A DNA stretch of 64,000 nucleotides from Macrobrachium rosenbergii. Its lineage: Eukaryota > Arthropoda > Malacostraca > Decapoda > Palaemonidae. Position 1 is the first letter of the stretch, and every line of letters starts with the position of its first letter. The stretch is taken from NCBI RefSeq assembly GCF_040412425.1, contig NC_089766.1, positions 17,093,508 to 17,157,507 on the forward strand. Direction: 5' to 3'. The translations under genes and the position numbers were made by a program. Below are positions 24,853 through 37,088 of this stretch, in pieces. The notes beneath the pieces were generated by a model that ran no database searches, was not told where the DNA came from, and saw nothing but the letters and a program-made list of their open reading frames with translations.

Positions 24853-24865
24853 TTAAATTTTATAA

Positions 24866-25342
24866 CTTACATGAATACAATATATTCAGAAATACGGCTT
24901 GAAACAACGAGCTTGCAAAATCAGTTAAAACTTCCAATCGAAATCGAGTAGATTTAATTACTTATGGCAACAACAACTAACTGTAGTAATACAGTACAAC
25001 AGCCGTAGCTGTACGAATTATTTTTAAAATCTTTAGAAAAGACTAAATTCGACCATCTGACGTAAACGTATGTCCATAACCTTCATTTTCCTTTGGCCTT
25101 GTTTTCTGTCACGAGGAACAAAATGCAAGCCATCAAATATGCAAAAATATAATTCAGCGTATTTATGACAGCATAACTTGGTGCTGTTTGTGTTCATCAT
25201 AGTCTTATCCTCATAAATATAACCAGTGATCTGGTCACTGACCTGGCACTGGACATCTGGCATAAAATAACTTCTTTATTTGCGGAAAATACCGTGATTT
25301 TATGCTGTTTCCATCTGCCACAATGCTTACGACGCTGTGCAG
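24866..25342. other. gene-free, nothing recognised
   Basis: Unique sequence; the minus ORF at 25033 has no recognisable domain. Confidence 0.55.
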
Positions 25343-25720
25343 TTTTTAGTTTTCTGTAAAAAAACTACTGTGCCGGCTTTGCCTGTCCGTCCGCCCTCAG
25401 ATCTTAAAATCTACTGAGGCTAGAGGGCTGCAAATAGGTGTGTTGATCATCCACCCTCCAATCATCAAACATACCAAATTGCAGCCCTCTAGCCTCAGTA
25501 GTTGTTATTTTATTCAAGGTTAAATTTAGACATGATCGTGCTTCTGGCAACGATATAGGATAGGCCACCACCGTGCCGTGGTTAAAGTTTCATAGGCCGC
25601 GGCTCATACAGCATTATACCGAGACCACCGAAAGATATATCTATTTTCGGCCTTGATTATATGCTGTACAGAATACTCGATTGCTCTGAAGAAACTTCGG
25701 CGCATTTTTATTTTTACTAG
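25343..25720 (-). repeat. Family C hairpin-chain repeat, copy 4
   Basis: Reverse copy from TTTTTAGTTTTCTGTAAA to CTTCGGCGCATTTTTA. The central palindrome (GGCTAGAGGGCTGCAA.../...TTGCAGCCCTCTAGCC) and the GAGACCACCGAAAG stem are present. An ATTTTTACTAGTTTTTTTT unit is duplicated at the 5' end. Confidence 0.8.
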
Positions 25721-26411
25721 TTTTTTTTATTTTTACTAGTTTTTTTAAGTCTAAATTTTGTCAGTATGAATAAAGAAATGGGAAATACCTATTGTTGTTG
25801 TTCGTTCTTTCTTTCTATTATGCGTTGGAATCGTGGGTCCTTACCCCAAAACGCACCCTCCCCCTTTCTCTCTCTCGCTTTCTGCATGCACACGCACTCA
25901 TACACAGGAAAATTATTGCTAAAAAACTTCCACAGGAAAAAAAACGAAAAGAGAACTATTCAATTACCTAATATTCAGCACTACTAAACAATTAGGCCTA
26001 ACCTTTACGGACCAAACCATAACGATATGGAAGCTATCTCAATAACTTTATAATGTTAGCCATCGGCTATTGACATACCTGGAACAAGTAATTAATTATC
26101 GGATAATAATTAGCAGTTTATCACCCATCAAACGACCTGAGGGCTTCAGAATTAGCAGGTGGACGTACTTGTTACGCTGGAGAGTTTTCAATAACGCTTG
26201 TAATAGGTTTTCATTCATGTGCTCACAAGTATGTGAGGCGCATTTATGCACATTTACGCTGAGTGTTTGTAAGAATAAACGCACTTTAAAGCACATATTA
26301 CGATGCATTGTATTTACGCGGAACAGGTTAGGGAAATTTTTAGGTCCGAGTGCGCTAGACTCATACTGCAGTTATAATTATGCATAACTCTCTCTCTTCC
26401 CTTCTGTCTCA
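25721..26411. other. gene-free, nothing recognised
   Basis: ORFs at 26070 (+) and 26096 (-) overlap on opposite strands and match nothing I know. Confidence 0.5.

Positions 26412-26498
<87 letters not shown>
26412..26498. repeat. (AT)n microsatellite
   Basis: AT tract of about 87 bases; a smaller one follows at 26563-26582. Confidence 0.97.
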
Positions 26499-26503
<5 letters not shown>

Positions 26504-26582
26504 CTCAGGACGGGGCTGTCATATATAACAAACAAAGGAGGGGAAACAACAAAAACAATAAAATATATATATATATATATAT

Positions 26583-26929
26583 ACATAAACATATATCCAT
26601 CGGGGCAATATGTCCAGAGGCAAATAGATTAAAAAAAACCTCGTGGTCAACGGACTACGTGCCATGGTGACGTGCTCCAATTTGAGAAAAACTCGACCAA
26701 CGAAAATGCCATTTTACACGAGTAAAACAAATGAAACATCAAAATGCACCTAGTTATTGCGTCAGGGTCATAATTCCCAAAGGAATTTATACCAGGTACA
26801 GTCAACACGGAGCATTTACGTAATCACCATGATATATTCTCATAAATTACAACGCCGTGACACGCATTCCTACAGTCACTTGCATCTTTGGCGCACGCCT
26901 TCCTTAGCTGTCACTCTACTGTTCATGCC
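26583..26929. other. gene-free, nothing recognised
   Basis: Unique sequence leading into the pyrimidine-rich block. Confidence 0.55.
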
Positions 26930-27960
26930 CGAGCACCACCCCCTCCCCACCTCACTATCTATCTTTCTTACTCTCCCGCCCTTTAGTTCTCCTTATATTG
27001 CGATTCTACTTCACAGTCCACTATTTTCCACACTCTTGTTCCATCCTACTGCCCATTACAACCTTCCCACTCCATAATCCTCGCCCGTGTTACGCCACTA
27101 ACTTTTCTATCCCATTCCACTATTCTCTTCCTTATTATTCCACCATCTTTCCCCTTCTACTAAACGATCCAACCTTTGGACTCGTAACTTCACCATACAA
27201 CTAACTCCGCTGCCTCCTTTCCTATGTCCTATTCAATTCCACTCCTCTATACCCCACCGTCTCACATATTTTTCATCGCCATACCCCATCATTTAACTTC
27301 TTCACCCTCGTATCATCTACTTCATTTTTTCTGCTTAGCATTCTTTCCACTCTCTATCAACACCATTACCCTTCTCGTGCTCATTTCTCCAGTTTCCTTC
27401 TCCCATTTCCGTATTATCGTCACCACCACCCTCCCATTTTCATTCCACTATTCCTTAATCCCTACTACATTAAGTACACTGTAGGCATTATAAGGGTGTC
27501 TGCAATCCGTTCGGCCTTTAGCTGCACCCACCTTTTAGGCTTACACTTGACCTCCATTCTTCTTCCATCTTACTGTCCAACTTCCCAGGCTATGACTCTC
27601 TTTGCAACTGTGAAATTTTCTCCCAATTCCACCTTTAGATCCATCTTCCTCCTGTCATTTTATCACACAATCCTTTCTAGCCCTGTCATTTTCCTCTATC
27701 ATCCTCCTTCCCTTTCTGGTACCCAATCCTCATCCTCCCATTTACCTGTCATCTTCCTTTCACCATCCTCTCCCCTTCACCTCCATCCTGCACTGCTATC
27801 CTACTTGATCCTAATTGCCACTCTACCCACTCAATCATCTTCCTCCATACAAATCCATCATCACCCTAATCTACCATTCTCCCACATACATACTTCCACC
27901 CACCACTTCCCCTACCACCCACGCTCCGGGAACCAGTGTCCGACACGCTTTATGCTACCC
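26930..27960 (+). other. 1-kb pyrimidine-rich, strand-asymmetric block
   Basis: The plus strand is very poor in G and made mostly of C/T with scattered A (CCTCCCC, TTCCATC, CCATTCCA-like words recur). The purine shortage lowers stop-codon density and explains the plus-strand ORFs of 68-158 codons at 26757, 26998, 27224, 27496 and 27815. Their products are Ser/Pro/Leu/His-rich with no domain. I regard it as non-coding, perhaps a decayed satellite. Confidence 0.5.
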
Positions 27961-27990
27961 GAACACTATTGAAACTGTCACCATTATTGA

Positions 27991-28918
27991 CAGACACCTC
28001 GCGACCCCTCAGGTATGTGTTAATGCATGGTAATGCGATCAATGGACGTTACTAATTCACGTCAAACACTCACCAGAAATTCCCACAGACGACCTCTGCC
28101 CGAAAGACCACCATTCCTCCGCGGTGAGTGACACTAGACGACGCGGCGACATTCAGTTTTTTTTTTTTATCAAGTTTTACGTCATTGAATCTTAGGCGTT
28201 GTTCCGTAAAATGTGACCACGAACTTTTCATGTTTTGCTTATTGTGATACATTGTGATTTTTGGGGTAAATTACGTCTTTCCTTAATAAAGATTGCCATC
28301 GTTTTTGTTGATGTTAAAGTTCTGACAGTTTACGAATAAGTCTAAGGATATCTCACTCCCATTTTTCATACACCGGTTTGTACATTTTCGTTCTGTTTAC
28401 CAAAGGCAGCATTTTTCGTATTACGTATTTAATTACTTGGGAAAACGGAATAAAAAATGCATTTTTCTGTTATTTATGGCCATAAAAGCCACGATGTTAA
28501 TTCAATGCCTATTTTACTGTTTTTTCTTCTAATCTGACATCTGATTTCGAGAATACGTAATAATTAGGCCTATTTTTTTTTTTATCCGCGCCGTCCATCT
28601 TAGGGCAACAATACTATTGATGGATAGATTAAGCCTGCAACCTACTTCAAGACATTTAAGGGTCTTAACATTATCTAATTTTTTTTTATCTGGTTAAATG
28701 TTCTGATTTATTTCTGCATAAAACTTCTAGACCCATTGCACTACCAGAACTCCTTCAAACACTGTTGCTGCAGTGGTGGAAGTAGGTTAACTCAATCAAA
28801 AATTATTTTACAAGAAAAGTTAAAGTAATGACTGTGAGTATCGGACACAACATTGCCGGATACCCAGGAATGTCAGGATTTAAAAATTCACTAAATCTCT
28901 GAATATGATATATACTGT
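27991..28918. other. gene-free, nothing recognised
   Basis: AT-rich unique sequence with several poly-T runs; no supported feature. Confidence 0.55.
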
Positions 28919-29688
<770 letters not shown>

Positions 29689-30084
29689 GGAATATAGAGT
29701 TTAGGCCAAAGGCCAAGAGTTGGGGCCTATGGAAGTCATTCAACGCTGGAAGAGAAATTGAGTGTACGTAGGTCTAAAAGGTGTAACAGGAGGAAAACCT
29801 TTCAGTTGCACTATGAAACAACAATTGTTAGGAGAGGGTGGATATCAAGATGGAAGATATGAACGGAGGTACAGTAAAAGGAATGAAAGGGACCACTGAG
29901 CTGATTAACAGCTTGCAGAGCCCAAAGATTAGATTTATTTTACGTGGCTAAGAACCAATTGGACGCAATGGGACAAAGAGCCACATTATAGTAATGCCTT
30001 TAATTCTTCATTGGCCAGTCGGAGAATCGAACAGTGCTGGCTCCCCACCCGAATGTGCACTGATAGTAATAACTCCCTACGGGA
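29689..30084 (+). repeat. SINE-like family A copy 5, split by a family B SINE
   Basis: Family A runs from GGAATATAGAGTTTAGGCC to GGAATGAAAGGG (29891), breaks off and resumes with GTGCACTGATAGTAAT...CTCCCTACGGGA (30055-30084). The stretch between is family B. The family A segment normally carrying TGCAGCTAGG...GCAAAGAACC is lost, so insertion was accompanied or followed by a deletion. Confidence 0.8.
29892..30050 (-). mobile_element. tRNA-derived SINE, family B, copy 3 (internally deleted, nested)
   Basis: ACCACTGAGCTGATTAACAG, TTACGTGGCTAAGAACCAAT and TTGGCCAGTCGGAGAATCGA are the tail, body and B-box region of family B in reverse. Much of the body (AAATTCCTCT...) is deleted. Because it interrupts family A it is the younger insertion. 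Confidence 0.75.
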
Positions 30085-30182
30085 ATGCAAAGTCTTATTC
30101 AACAGGCCGATGAACCTCATCGGATCGACGTCAACTCGTCTGAGAATCAGAGAGATTCAACAGGCCGATGAGCCTCAGAGGT

Positions 30183-30183
<1 letters not shown>

Positions 30184-30227
<44 letters not shown>
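30184..30227. repeat. (GA)n microsatellite
   Basis: GA tract of about 44 bases. Just upstream, a CAACAGGCCGATGA(A/G)CCTCA block occurs twice (30100 and 30158). Confidence 0.95.
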
Positions 30228-30228
<1 letters not shown>

Positions 30229-30623
30229 GGCATACTACCACAATCGATTTGAACAAAGGCAACTCGTAGCATTTACCCACCACGAGTGAGTAAACCCTGA
30301 CACAAGCAAGGGAAGGCTTCATAATCTATAGTCCTCTCGGTAAATGCCACCCTCATGACTCATAGGCCAGACTCATATCGGAAAGCGAGAGAGAGAAATC
30401 CCTGTTCCGAACGGACACAGACGATGGTCGTAAATATCACGAAATGCCATCGATAGTTTTTTTTTTTTTTTCGTGGAGACTGAAGAGAACTGCTCGCGTG
30501 GAACTAGGGTTTTATTTTTATATTTACGACTAGGAAATGAAGGGTATTTTGAGCAAGTGACTTGCTGCCATACTGATTAAACACACACACACACACACAT
30601 TATTATATACAGTATATATATAA

Positions 30624-30626
<3 letters not shown>
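30228..30626. other. gene-free, nothing recognised
   Basis: Ends in a CA run (30582-30599). Confidence 0.55.

Positions 30627-30698
<72 letters not shown>
30627..30698. repeat. (AT)n microsatellite
   Basis: AT tract of about 72 bases, preceded by TACAGTATATA. Confidence 0.97.
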
Positions 30699-30701
<3 letters not shown>

Positions 30702-31271
30702 TATGAAAAGGCGACCCCTTTGTTGATTCAAAATCCCCTCAGCGAATATTAACGATCATTTTGTTGAACAGCAGTGATTTTACAGGTTCTCAACCCCAAG
30801 CGATTTACGCTTGTAATAATATTACCTGTTTTCGAAGTCGATTTCCCCCGCAAATAAACAAGCTTTATCCAACTTGACATTTCAAGCGAGTACAGTACAC
30901 CGAACAGGTAGAGGTACAGTCAGATGCAGTAGCCTAATCATTTATTTCACAATATAAAGCACTGGGTCAACATTAAAAAATGTACTTGTTAGAACATTCA
31001 AAATTACCATTCGCCCAGTGAGTATGGTTGTTTTATACCTGCTAGGCTGGGTTATATACTCGTATATGATTCTGTCTGTGTGTGTGTCTCTCTCTCTGTT
31101 AAACAGCTTTCTTCCACTTTTAGCAAAGAACTCTTCCTCTCTTTTACATCAACGTCATGGTCGATGACATTTTGGCCTGTTAGTTTATTAATAATCGTTC
31201 TTTTGTCCTTTCCTATAGCGGATTTTTCCTAGACTCTCTCTCTCTCTCTCCAATTACTTATTTCAGTATGC
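30699..31271. other. gene-free, nothing recognised
   Basis: Unique sequence with short CT runs. Confidence 0.55.
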
Positions 31272-31500
31272 TGTGATTTCGATTCCCGCCGCCGGCTGAT
31301 GAAGAGTTAGAGGAATTTATTTCTGGTGATAGAAATTCATTTCTCGCTATAATGTGGTTCGGATTCCACAATAAGCTGTAGGTCCCGTTGCTAAGTAACC
31401 AATTGGTTCTTAGCCACGTAAAATAAGTCTAATCCTTCGGGCCAGCCCTAGGAGAGCTGTTAATCAGCTCAGTGGTCTGGTAAAACTAAGCTATACTTAC
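31272..31500 (+). mobile_element. tRNA-derived SINE, family B, copy 4 (5'-truncated)
   Basis: Begins within the tRNA-like head at the B box (GATTTCGATTCCCGCC) and then matches the other copies to the end CTAAGCTATACTTAC. 5' truncation is usual for LINE-mobilised elements. Confidence 0.85.
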
Positions 31501-32120
31501 TTTTTCCTGCGGCAAAGAATGCCATAACAGGGATTGTGCATGGAATGTGAAATCATAAAATACACAAACACAATGCATATACACAGTATATATATTATAT
31601 ATATGCATACATGTAGACACATATATTGATGGTAGAGGGTGTGTGTGTGTATTATTTGGTTAAGTCCAATGACGTACTTATGTGAGGTGAATATTACGTT
31701 ACAATCTTAACAAATGGATTTGTGTTATTGCAAAGATCTTGATTGTTCCTGGAAATTCAAATAAAAATCCGTACGAAAATTTCTGGAAGATCAGCTATGA
31801 AATCAAGGCCAACCGAGCCAAACAAAACCTACCAGCAACATGTGAAGAAATAAGGCTCTGACACTGAGTCAGTGGAGGAATGAGAATGTGTAATGTTACC
31901 ACTGACGCGAAGGCTATTAAAAACTGGACTGCATAGGTATTTACTCGAATGACTAGTTCTGGTGAGTCACAACGAGAAAAATGAGTCACATAAAGTAAAC
32001 AATGAAGTGTTAAGAGAGAGTATGAGTCGGTTTTGCCAAAATATCCAGGGCTGGTAAGGTCTGCAATGGTGAAAGTCTTGGGCAATGCCTTTTTTCATAG
32101 CTGCTCTGGCATTGTGAATC

Positions 32121-32121
<1 letters not shown>
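31501..32121. other. gene-free, nothing recognised
   Basis: The minus ORF at 31795-32085 has no recognisable domain. Confidence 0.5.

Positions 32122-32187
<66 letters not shown>
32122..32187. repeat. (AT)n microsatellite
   Basis: AT tract of about 66 bases. Confidence 0.97.
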
Positions 32188-32191
<4 letters not shown>

Positions 32192-32425
32192 CAGTAATGA
32201 AACCTATTCATATGGATCAAGCCCACAGGGGCCATTGACTTGAAATTCAAGCTTCCAAAGAATATGGTGTTCATTAGGAAGAAGTAAGAGGAAGTAAGGG
32301 GAAATACAGAAAGAAGAGATACCACTTATTAAAAAAGAAAAAAAAAATTAATAAGTAGATAATGTATCAAAATGCAAGAACGGTACTAGGGTAGTAATGC
32401 ACTGCATTTTCGCTTGAACTTCTGC

Positions 32426-32740
32426 AGTTACAACTGCACGACATCCTCTGAGAGGCTGTTCCACAGTCCAACGGCGTGAGGAATAAAGGACCTCTGGAAC
32501 TGAGAAGTTCGACAGCGAAGCACATTTACCGCATATTGGTGCTGCTGTTCAGCTAATCTGGTTGCTCTCGGCAGAAAAATGGGATCAGGGGTCGATTGTG
32601 AATGTGAAAGATCTCTGTTGAAATATAGCTTAAGAAAAAGTGGCAAACAAGAGACCATCCGTCGATGATCGAAATGAATGAGTTAAAATTCGGCTCTTAA
32701 CAAGCGCTTAACTTTATGATCAACCTCCTCCCTCTTTATC
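32426..32740 (-). pseudogene. non-LTR retrotransposon ORF2, C-terminal fragment
   Basis: The minus strand encodes HRRMVSCLPLFLKLYFNRDL and, further on, RTSQFQRSFIPHAVGLWNSL followed by a stop. A segment ending in S(F/I)(F/I)P...WN.L is the usual C-terminus of reverse transcriptases in CR1/Jockey-type LINEs, after the thumb region. Upstream the frame is broken by a stop (TAA at about 32691), and no RT catalytic motif is present, so this is a 5'-truncated dead copy. The clade assignment is tentative. Confidence 0.6.
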
Positions 32741-33030
32741 TTGACTTGAGACAGTCATAAGTTCTCTAGAAGTTTAGCTGGCTAGAGATAGCAGTGGACA
32801 ACATCAGTGAGGAGCTTTAGAGAGCTTGTACTGGTAGTAATATATAGGAAGCTTCAGAGATCTGTAGGAAACGCGCGTACACATAGGGCTTTCGACTAGC
32901 ACGAGTAAACAGAGTACACCAAAGATCTGTATATTGCAGCAATAAATAGAAAGCTGTACTTAGCACCACATACAGGTAGTTTCAGGGGGCTGTAGATGAC
33001 ACTTGTAAACAGAAATCCTTCAAGATTTGG

Positions 33031-33042
33031 AGACAGCACCTA
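33031..33042. repeat. target-site duplication (left) of SINE A copy 6
   Basis: AGACAGCACCTA is repeated exactly at 33352-33363. Confidence 0.85.
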
Positions 33043-33351
33043 GCCCCGTAGGGGAGATATTGCCGTCAGTGCACCTCACGTGGTGCACTGTAGGCGCGTT
33101 ACTTCGGGTCTTTGCAGCATCCCTTCGGCCCCTAGTTGCAACCTTTCATTCATTTTACTGTACCTCCGTTCATATTTTCTTTCTTCCATCTTACTTCCCA
33201 CCCTCTCCTAACAATTGTTTCATGGTGCAACTGCGAGGTTTTCCTCCTGTTGTACCTTTAAAACCCTCTTACTGTCAATTTTCCTTCCAGCGCTGAATGA
33301 CCTCATAGGTCCCATTGTGTGGCCTTTCGCCTAAATTCTATATTTTATTCT
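33043..33351 (-). mobile_element. SINE-like family A, copy 6, with target duplication
   Basis: Full-length reverse copy from GCCCCGTAGGGGAGAT to TTCTATATTTTATTCT. The exact 12-bp target duplication fixes both ends and shows that family A is a mobile, retroposed unit. In sense orientation it starts near AGAATAAAATATAGAATTT and ends in the hairpin CCCCTACGGGGC. The 89-codon plus ORF is the repeat read backwards. Confidence 0.85.
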
Positions 33352-33560
33352 AGACAGCACCTAATCACGTTAAGCTTCCAGGAGCAGCAGATGGCAACAG
33401 CAAATAGACACTTTTAAGGAGTAGTTGCCGGCAACAGCCAACAGAAAGAGCTGTACACAGGCACCAGTAAATACAAAGCTTCAGAGAGCCGTATAGAGAG
33501 CACAGAAAGCTTCTAAGGGTTGTGGTAGGCAGCATGAAACAAAAAGCTCCAGGGAGCTTT

Positions 33561-34229
33561 GTCTTGGACGTGTTCGTATCTAGATGGTAGACTCAAGTCA
33601 AAAACTTTCGTAACAAAATATCGTTGGCTAATTCATTAATGATAGCTTAGAGGCGAGAAGGCAACCCTGTAAACTTTGAAGCCTTTGCTCTAGATCTCCC
33701 TAGAAACACCGAAAAGGATATCTATCTTAATCTAGGAGTTTGAGAAGAATTAGGCTTGCTTTTTCAACTTGGGACTATATTAAAATTTCCTCACTCACAT
33801 ACAAGTCTGTGTATGTGAGTATGTATGTATGTATGTATACCGTGGATAGACTGGTATATAAACAAATAGAAAAACAAAATTTGAGAATGAAGTCCTTATA
33901 AATAATATATGTATATATATATAACATATATAATGTATATATGTCTGTGCGTGCGCGCGTGCCAGCACGCGCTGCAGGCATACTCCTTTGCCATCTTCAA
34001 TTGCTGTCAGTATTATGTTGCAGCCTTCAAAGCTAGCGCTGAATGTATGAGGATGATGACGCACAAGTTAAAGGGTGCAACCAAATCACATCACAAAAGA
34101 TTCTTTCCGGCGTGGAAGCAGTATGTATGCGATGACTAATTGCTAGCGTATTCCGTCATTCAACGAGTAATTTAGATTTCTGTCGAGTGAGTTCTGTATG
34201 TGGTGGAGTAATGTTGCACATGTGGTGTA
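33561..34229. other. gene-free, nothing recognised
   Basis: Unique sequence with short TA/TG runs at 33790-33840 and 33900-33960. Confidence 0.55.
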
Positions 34230-34285
34230 ATATATATATATATATATATATATATGTAATATAAATATATTTATATACTGTATAC

Positions 34286-34341
<56 letters not shown>
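34230..34341. repeat. (AT)n microsatellites, two tracts
   Basis: AT runs at 34230-34255 and 34288-34339. The second forms the left insertion site of the mariner element. Confidence 0.95.
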
Positions 34342-35577
34342 GAGGGTAAGTCAAAAGTTCCAGGAAAATTGTTGAATGATGTATTTACACAGGAATGAAA
34401 CAACCCAAATACTTGCCAACAATTATCTGTGATGTAGTGATCATATAGACTTGTTACCTCAGTCATCCTCTTGCTACCGTGGTGTTAACATCTGCTTCAG
34501 AAAAGTAACTTCTTGAACCCATGGAAAATAAAATTTTGAGATGAGAGCTAACATCAAGTTCTGACCAAGCTTGATGAAACCAGGAAAAATTATGACTTTG
34601 CAACAAGTTTATGGAGATTCTTCTCCATCTAAATCAGTTGTTTATGATTGGATAAAGCATTTAAGGATGGTCAGGAGGACCTCAAAGACAACACCATCGA
34701 CTGCAAAAATTAAAGAATTGTGGCTTTGGTGCAGAATCTAGTGGATGAAGATCGTCGGATTACTATCGATATGATAGCTAATGAAACTGGGATCTCCCAT
34801 GGTTCCGCATTTTCAATTTTAAATGAAAATCTTGGTTTGAGTAAACTTTCAGCACGTTGGGTCCAAAGCGTTGCGCGAAGACCAACTGCATCAAAGAGCC
34901 GAACTTTCTCTTGCAGTTTTAACGAAGATTGAATCAAATGAATCAGATTTTTGACCGGATTGTTACTGGAGATGAAACTTGGATCCATCAATGACCCATA
35001 AAATTCAATCAAAGCAATGGTTACCAAGAGGTTCAGCTGCACCAGTGAAGTTCAAAGTGGCGAGATCTGCCCAGAAGGTTATGGCAACAGTGTTTTGGGA
35101 CTCCAAAGGAATGATTTTGATTGATTTCCTTGAAAGACAAAAAACAATCACCGGGAACTACTACAAAGGTGTTTTGCAAAAAACTAAGACTGCATTATAA
35201 AAAACGTCGAGGAAAGTTGCACCGCAGAATTTTGTTCCATCATGATAACGCTCCAGCACATTCATCAAGGGTTGCAAGAGAAGTCCTATTTAGGTGGGAA
35301 ACTCTTCCACATCCTCCTTATAGTCCTGATCTTGCTCCTTCAGATTTTTTCCTGTTCCCAAAACTCAAGGAACACTTAAGAGGAGTCCGTTTGAATCTTT
35401 GGATGCTGCTAAACATGCAGTTTCAACATGGTTTAATAGAAAGGCCCCAAATTTCTACAAAGAAGGCTTGCAGAGGTGTGAAAAGTGTATAGTTAGATGG
35501 TAGATATGTGAAAAATGATGTTTGAATTTCCTTAAATAAAGTATATTGAATTTTCCTGGAACTTTTGACTTACCCTC
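34342..35577 (+). mobile_element. mariner (Tc1/mariner) DNA transposon, inactive
   Basis: The terminal inverted repeats 34342-34370 and 35549-35577 (starting GAGGGTAAGTCAAAAGTTCC) are identical over 29 bases. The element lies in AT repeat DNA, with TA beyond the right end, as expected for TA-targeting mariners. The left junction reads TAAT before GAGGG, so an exact TA duplication is not certain. Total length is about 1.24 kb, normal for mariner. The single transposase gene is broken. Confidence 0.92.
34521..35503 (+). pseudogene. mariner transposase pseudogene
   Basis: Fragments in different frames line up with a mariner transposase. First comes a helix-turn-helix region (SVVYDWIKH, then RRITIDMIANETGISHGSAF). 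VTGDETWIHQ holds the first catalytic Asp (codon 34971). HDNAPAHSS holds the second (35244) and YSPDLAPSDFFLF the third (35343). A TGA follows WIHQ at 34992. Further frame changes occur near 34700, after 34995 and near 35395, and the C-terminal AAKHAVSTWFNRKAPNF lies in yet another frame before TAG at 35501. The second and third Asp are 32 residues apart rather than the usual 34, so two codons are probably lost. It cannot make active enzyme. Confidence 0.9.
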
Positions 35578-35578
35578 G

Positions 35579-36127
35579 TATATATATACATATAATTCTC
35601 GTGAGAGAGAGACCCTTGCTTGTCCTTCTATTCTAGAAAGACTTTTATCTCCATCATAAGACGACTTCACTCTCTCTCTCTCTCTCCTTCACGGCGGTGT
35701 TTCTGTCAAGTTTCCTCTGAGCTGACAAACCGTGTCCCCATCTCCCTCCGAACAAATATGTGGTACCCGCCGGGCAATACTATCCGCCATATATTGTGCT
35801 TAAGCCGGAGATGACTGGGTTTATTCTTGCGCTTTCCTAAATTTCCATTCTCTCTCTCTCTCTCTCTCTTTTTCGGTTGTCAATTCATTGGCCTCCACAC
35901 TGAATCAAGCACTTCGGGCCAAGACTTGAATCACTCAAGAACTCAGCTGTGAATTCATTCACTTCAGTTTGTTGATATTTAGCTCCTTTACTTTTCTCTC
36001 CGATAATCCTTCATTTCTATAAACTTCTACTCTTAGATTTTGATAAAACCATTATTACTTCCACTAAGTTCCTGCATTAAAATTTCCATCTACTGTATAC
36101 TCTGATAGTCGTGCATGTTATTGAATC

Positions 36128-36130
<3 letters not shown>
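35579..36130. other. gene-free, nothing recognised
   Basis: Short CT runs at about 35671-35686 and 35850-35869. No gene is supported. Confidence 0.55.

Positions 36131-36186
<56 letters not shown>
36131..36186. repeat. (CT)n microsatellite
   Basis: CT tract of about 56 bases. Confidence 0.97.
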
Positions 36187-36790
36187 ATACAAACAAATGA
36201 ACCGGATGCCACATAAGAAAAAATGTCTAGAAACTGAAAAACACAACAGGGATAACATAAAATGTCCGACTGAGCTGCCTAATTTAGGCCTAACTTAATG
36301 TTCAAATCTAGATCGAACTTTTTTTGTCATGCAATAAATAAAAGCAAGTCAGAACACTCGTGCAAATAACAGTGGCAAAATACCAGCAACAACGTCGACG
36401 AATATAACAATCAAAACGGTTGTTCATTGTTATTTTCCCAGCCGTAACCGGAGACACGCGAACAAGACCATCTGCCTCCATGCCTTCCGCAATTTCCTCG
36501 TTGGACAGTTTCACCTTTTTAATCTTCCTCTAACTTTTGTTTTCATTTTATTCACTAAGCGGAAGCAATTGCAAATTGCACAGCATATTCTGTAAATATT
36601 CGGAAATCCCCAGGATTTATTAAGCTGACGTAGCGCTTAAAACTAGCGTGATTGCTAGACGCATTTTTCTGGTGAGATTCCTCTGTGATTAAATGCTTAT
36701 TCTCACCGGTTGAGGTATGAAAAATTGAGTCACCGGCTGAGTTGAAAAGCAATTGTTCCGGGTTGACGAATAGCTCAAGGAATATATATC
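36187..36790. other. gene-free, nothing recognised
   Basis: Two minus-strand ORFs of 65-68 codons without recognisable domain. Confidence 0.5.
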
Positions 36791-36898
36791 AGAGAGATTT
36801 GTGGGGGGAGGGGGAATGAGTCTGGCAACTGCATATCAAGTGTCTTTTTTTTACAGTATTTTATCAGCAAAAGTTACCTGTTATTTGCAACTTTCGTT

Positions 36899-36976
<78 letters not shown>

Positions 36977-37088
36977 GGGGGGGGGGGAAGCGGGAATGAG
37001 TCTGGCAACTGGATATCAATGACAGAAGTCTTTTTTACAGTATTTTATCAGCAAAGTTACCTTTTATTTTCAGCTTTTGTTTGTTGTG

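Larger units (their letters stand above)
32760..33560. repeat. degenerate tandem repeat (~45-50 bp unit) interrupted by SINE A
   Basis: The unit, roughly AGCTTCAGAGAGCTGTAG.. + GCAC.AGTAAA.AGA, recurs about a dozen times with heavy divergence, both left (32805-33040) and right (33352-33555) of the family A insertion. Examples are AAGCTTCAGAGATCTGTAGG, AAAGCTTCAGAGAGCCGTAT and AAAAGCTCCAGGGAGCT. Confidence 0.55.

Noticed and set aside
27496..27972. 158-codon ORF
   Set aside because: It lies in a G-poor pyrimidine-rich block where stops are rare. The product has no domain, and neighbouring ORFs in other frames look the same.
30011..30289. 92-codon ORF
   Set aside because: It crosses the nested SINE A/B junction and the GA microsatellite, so it is not a conserved frame.
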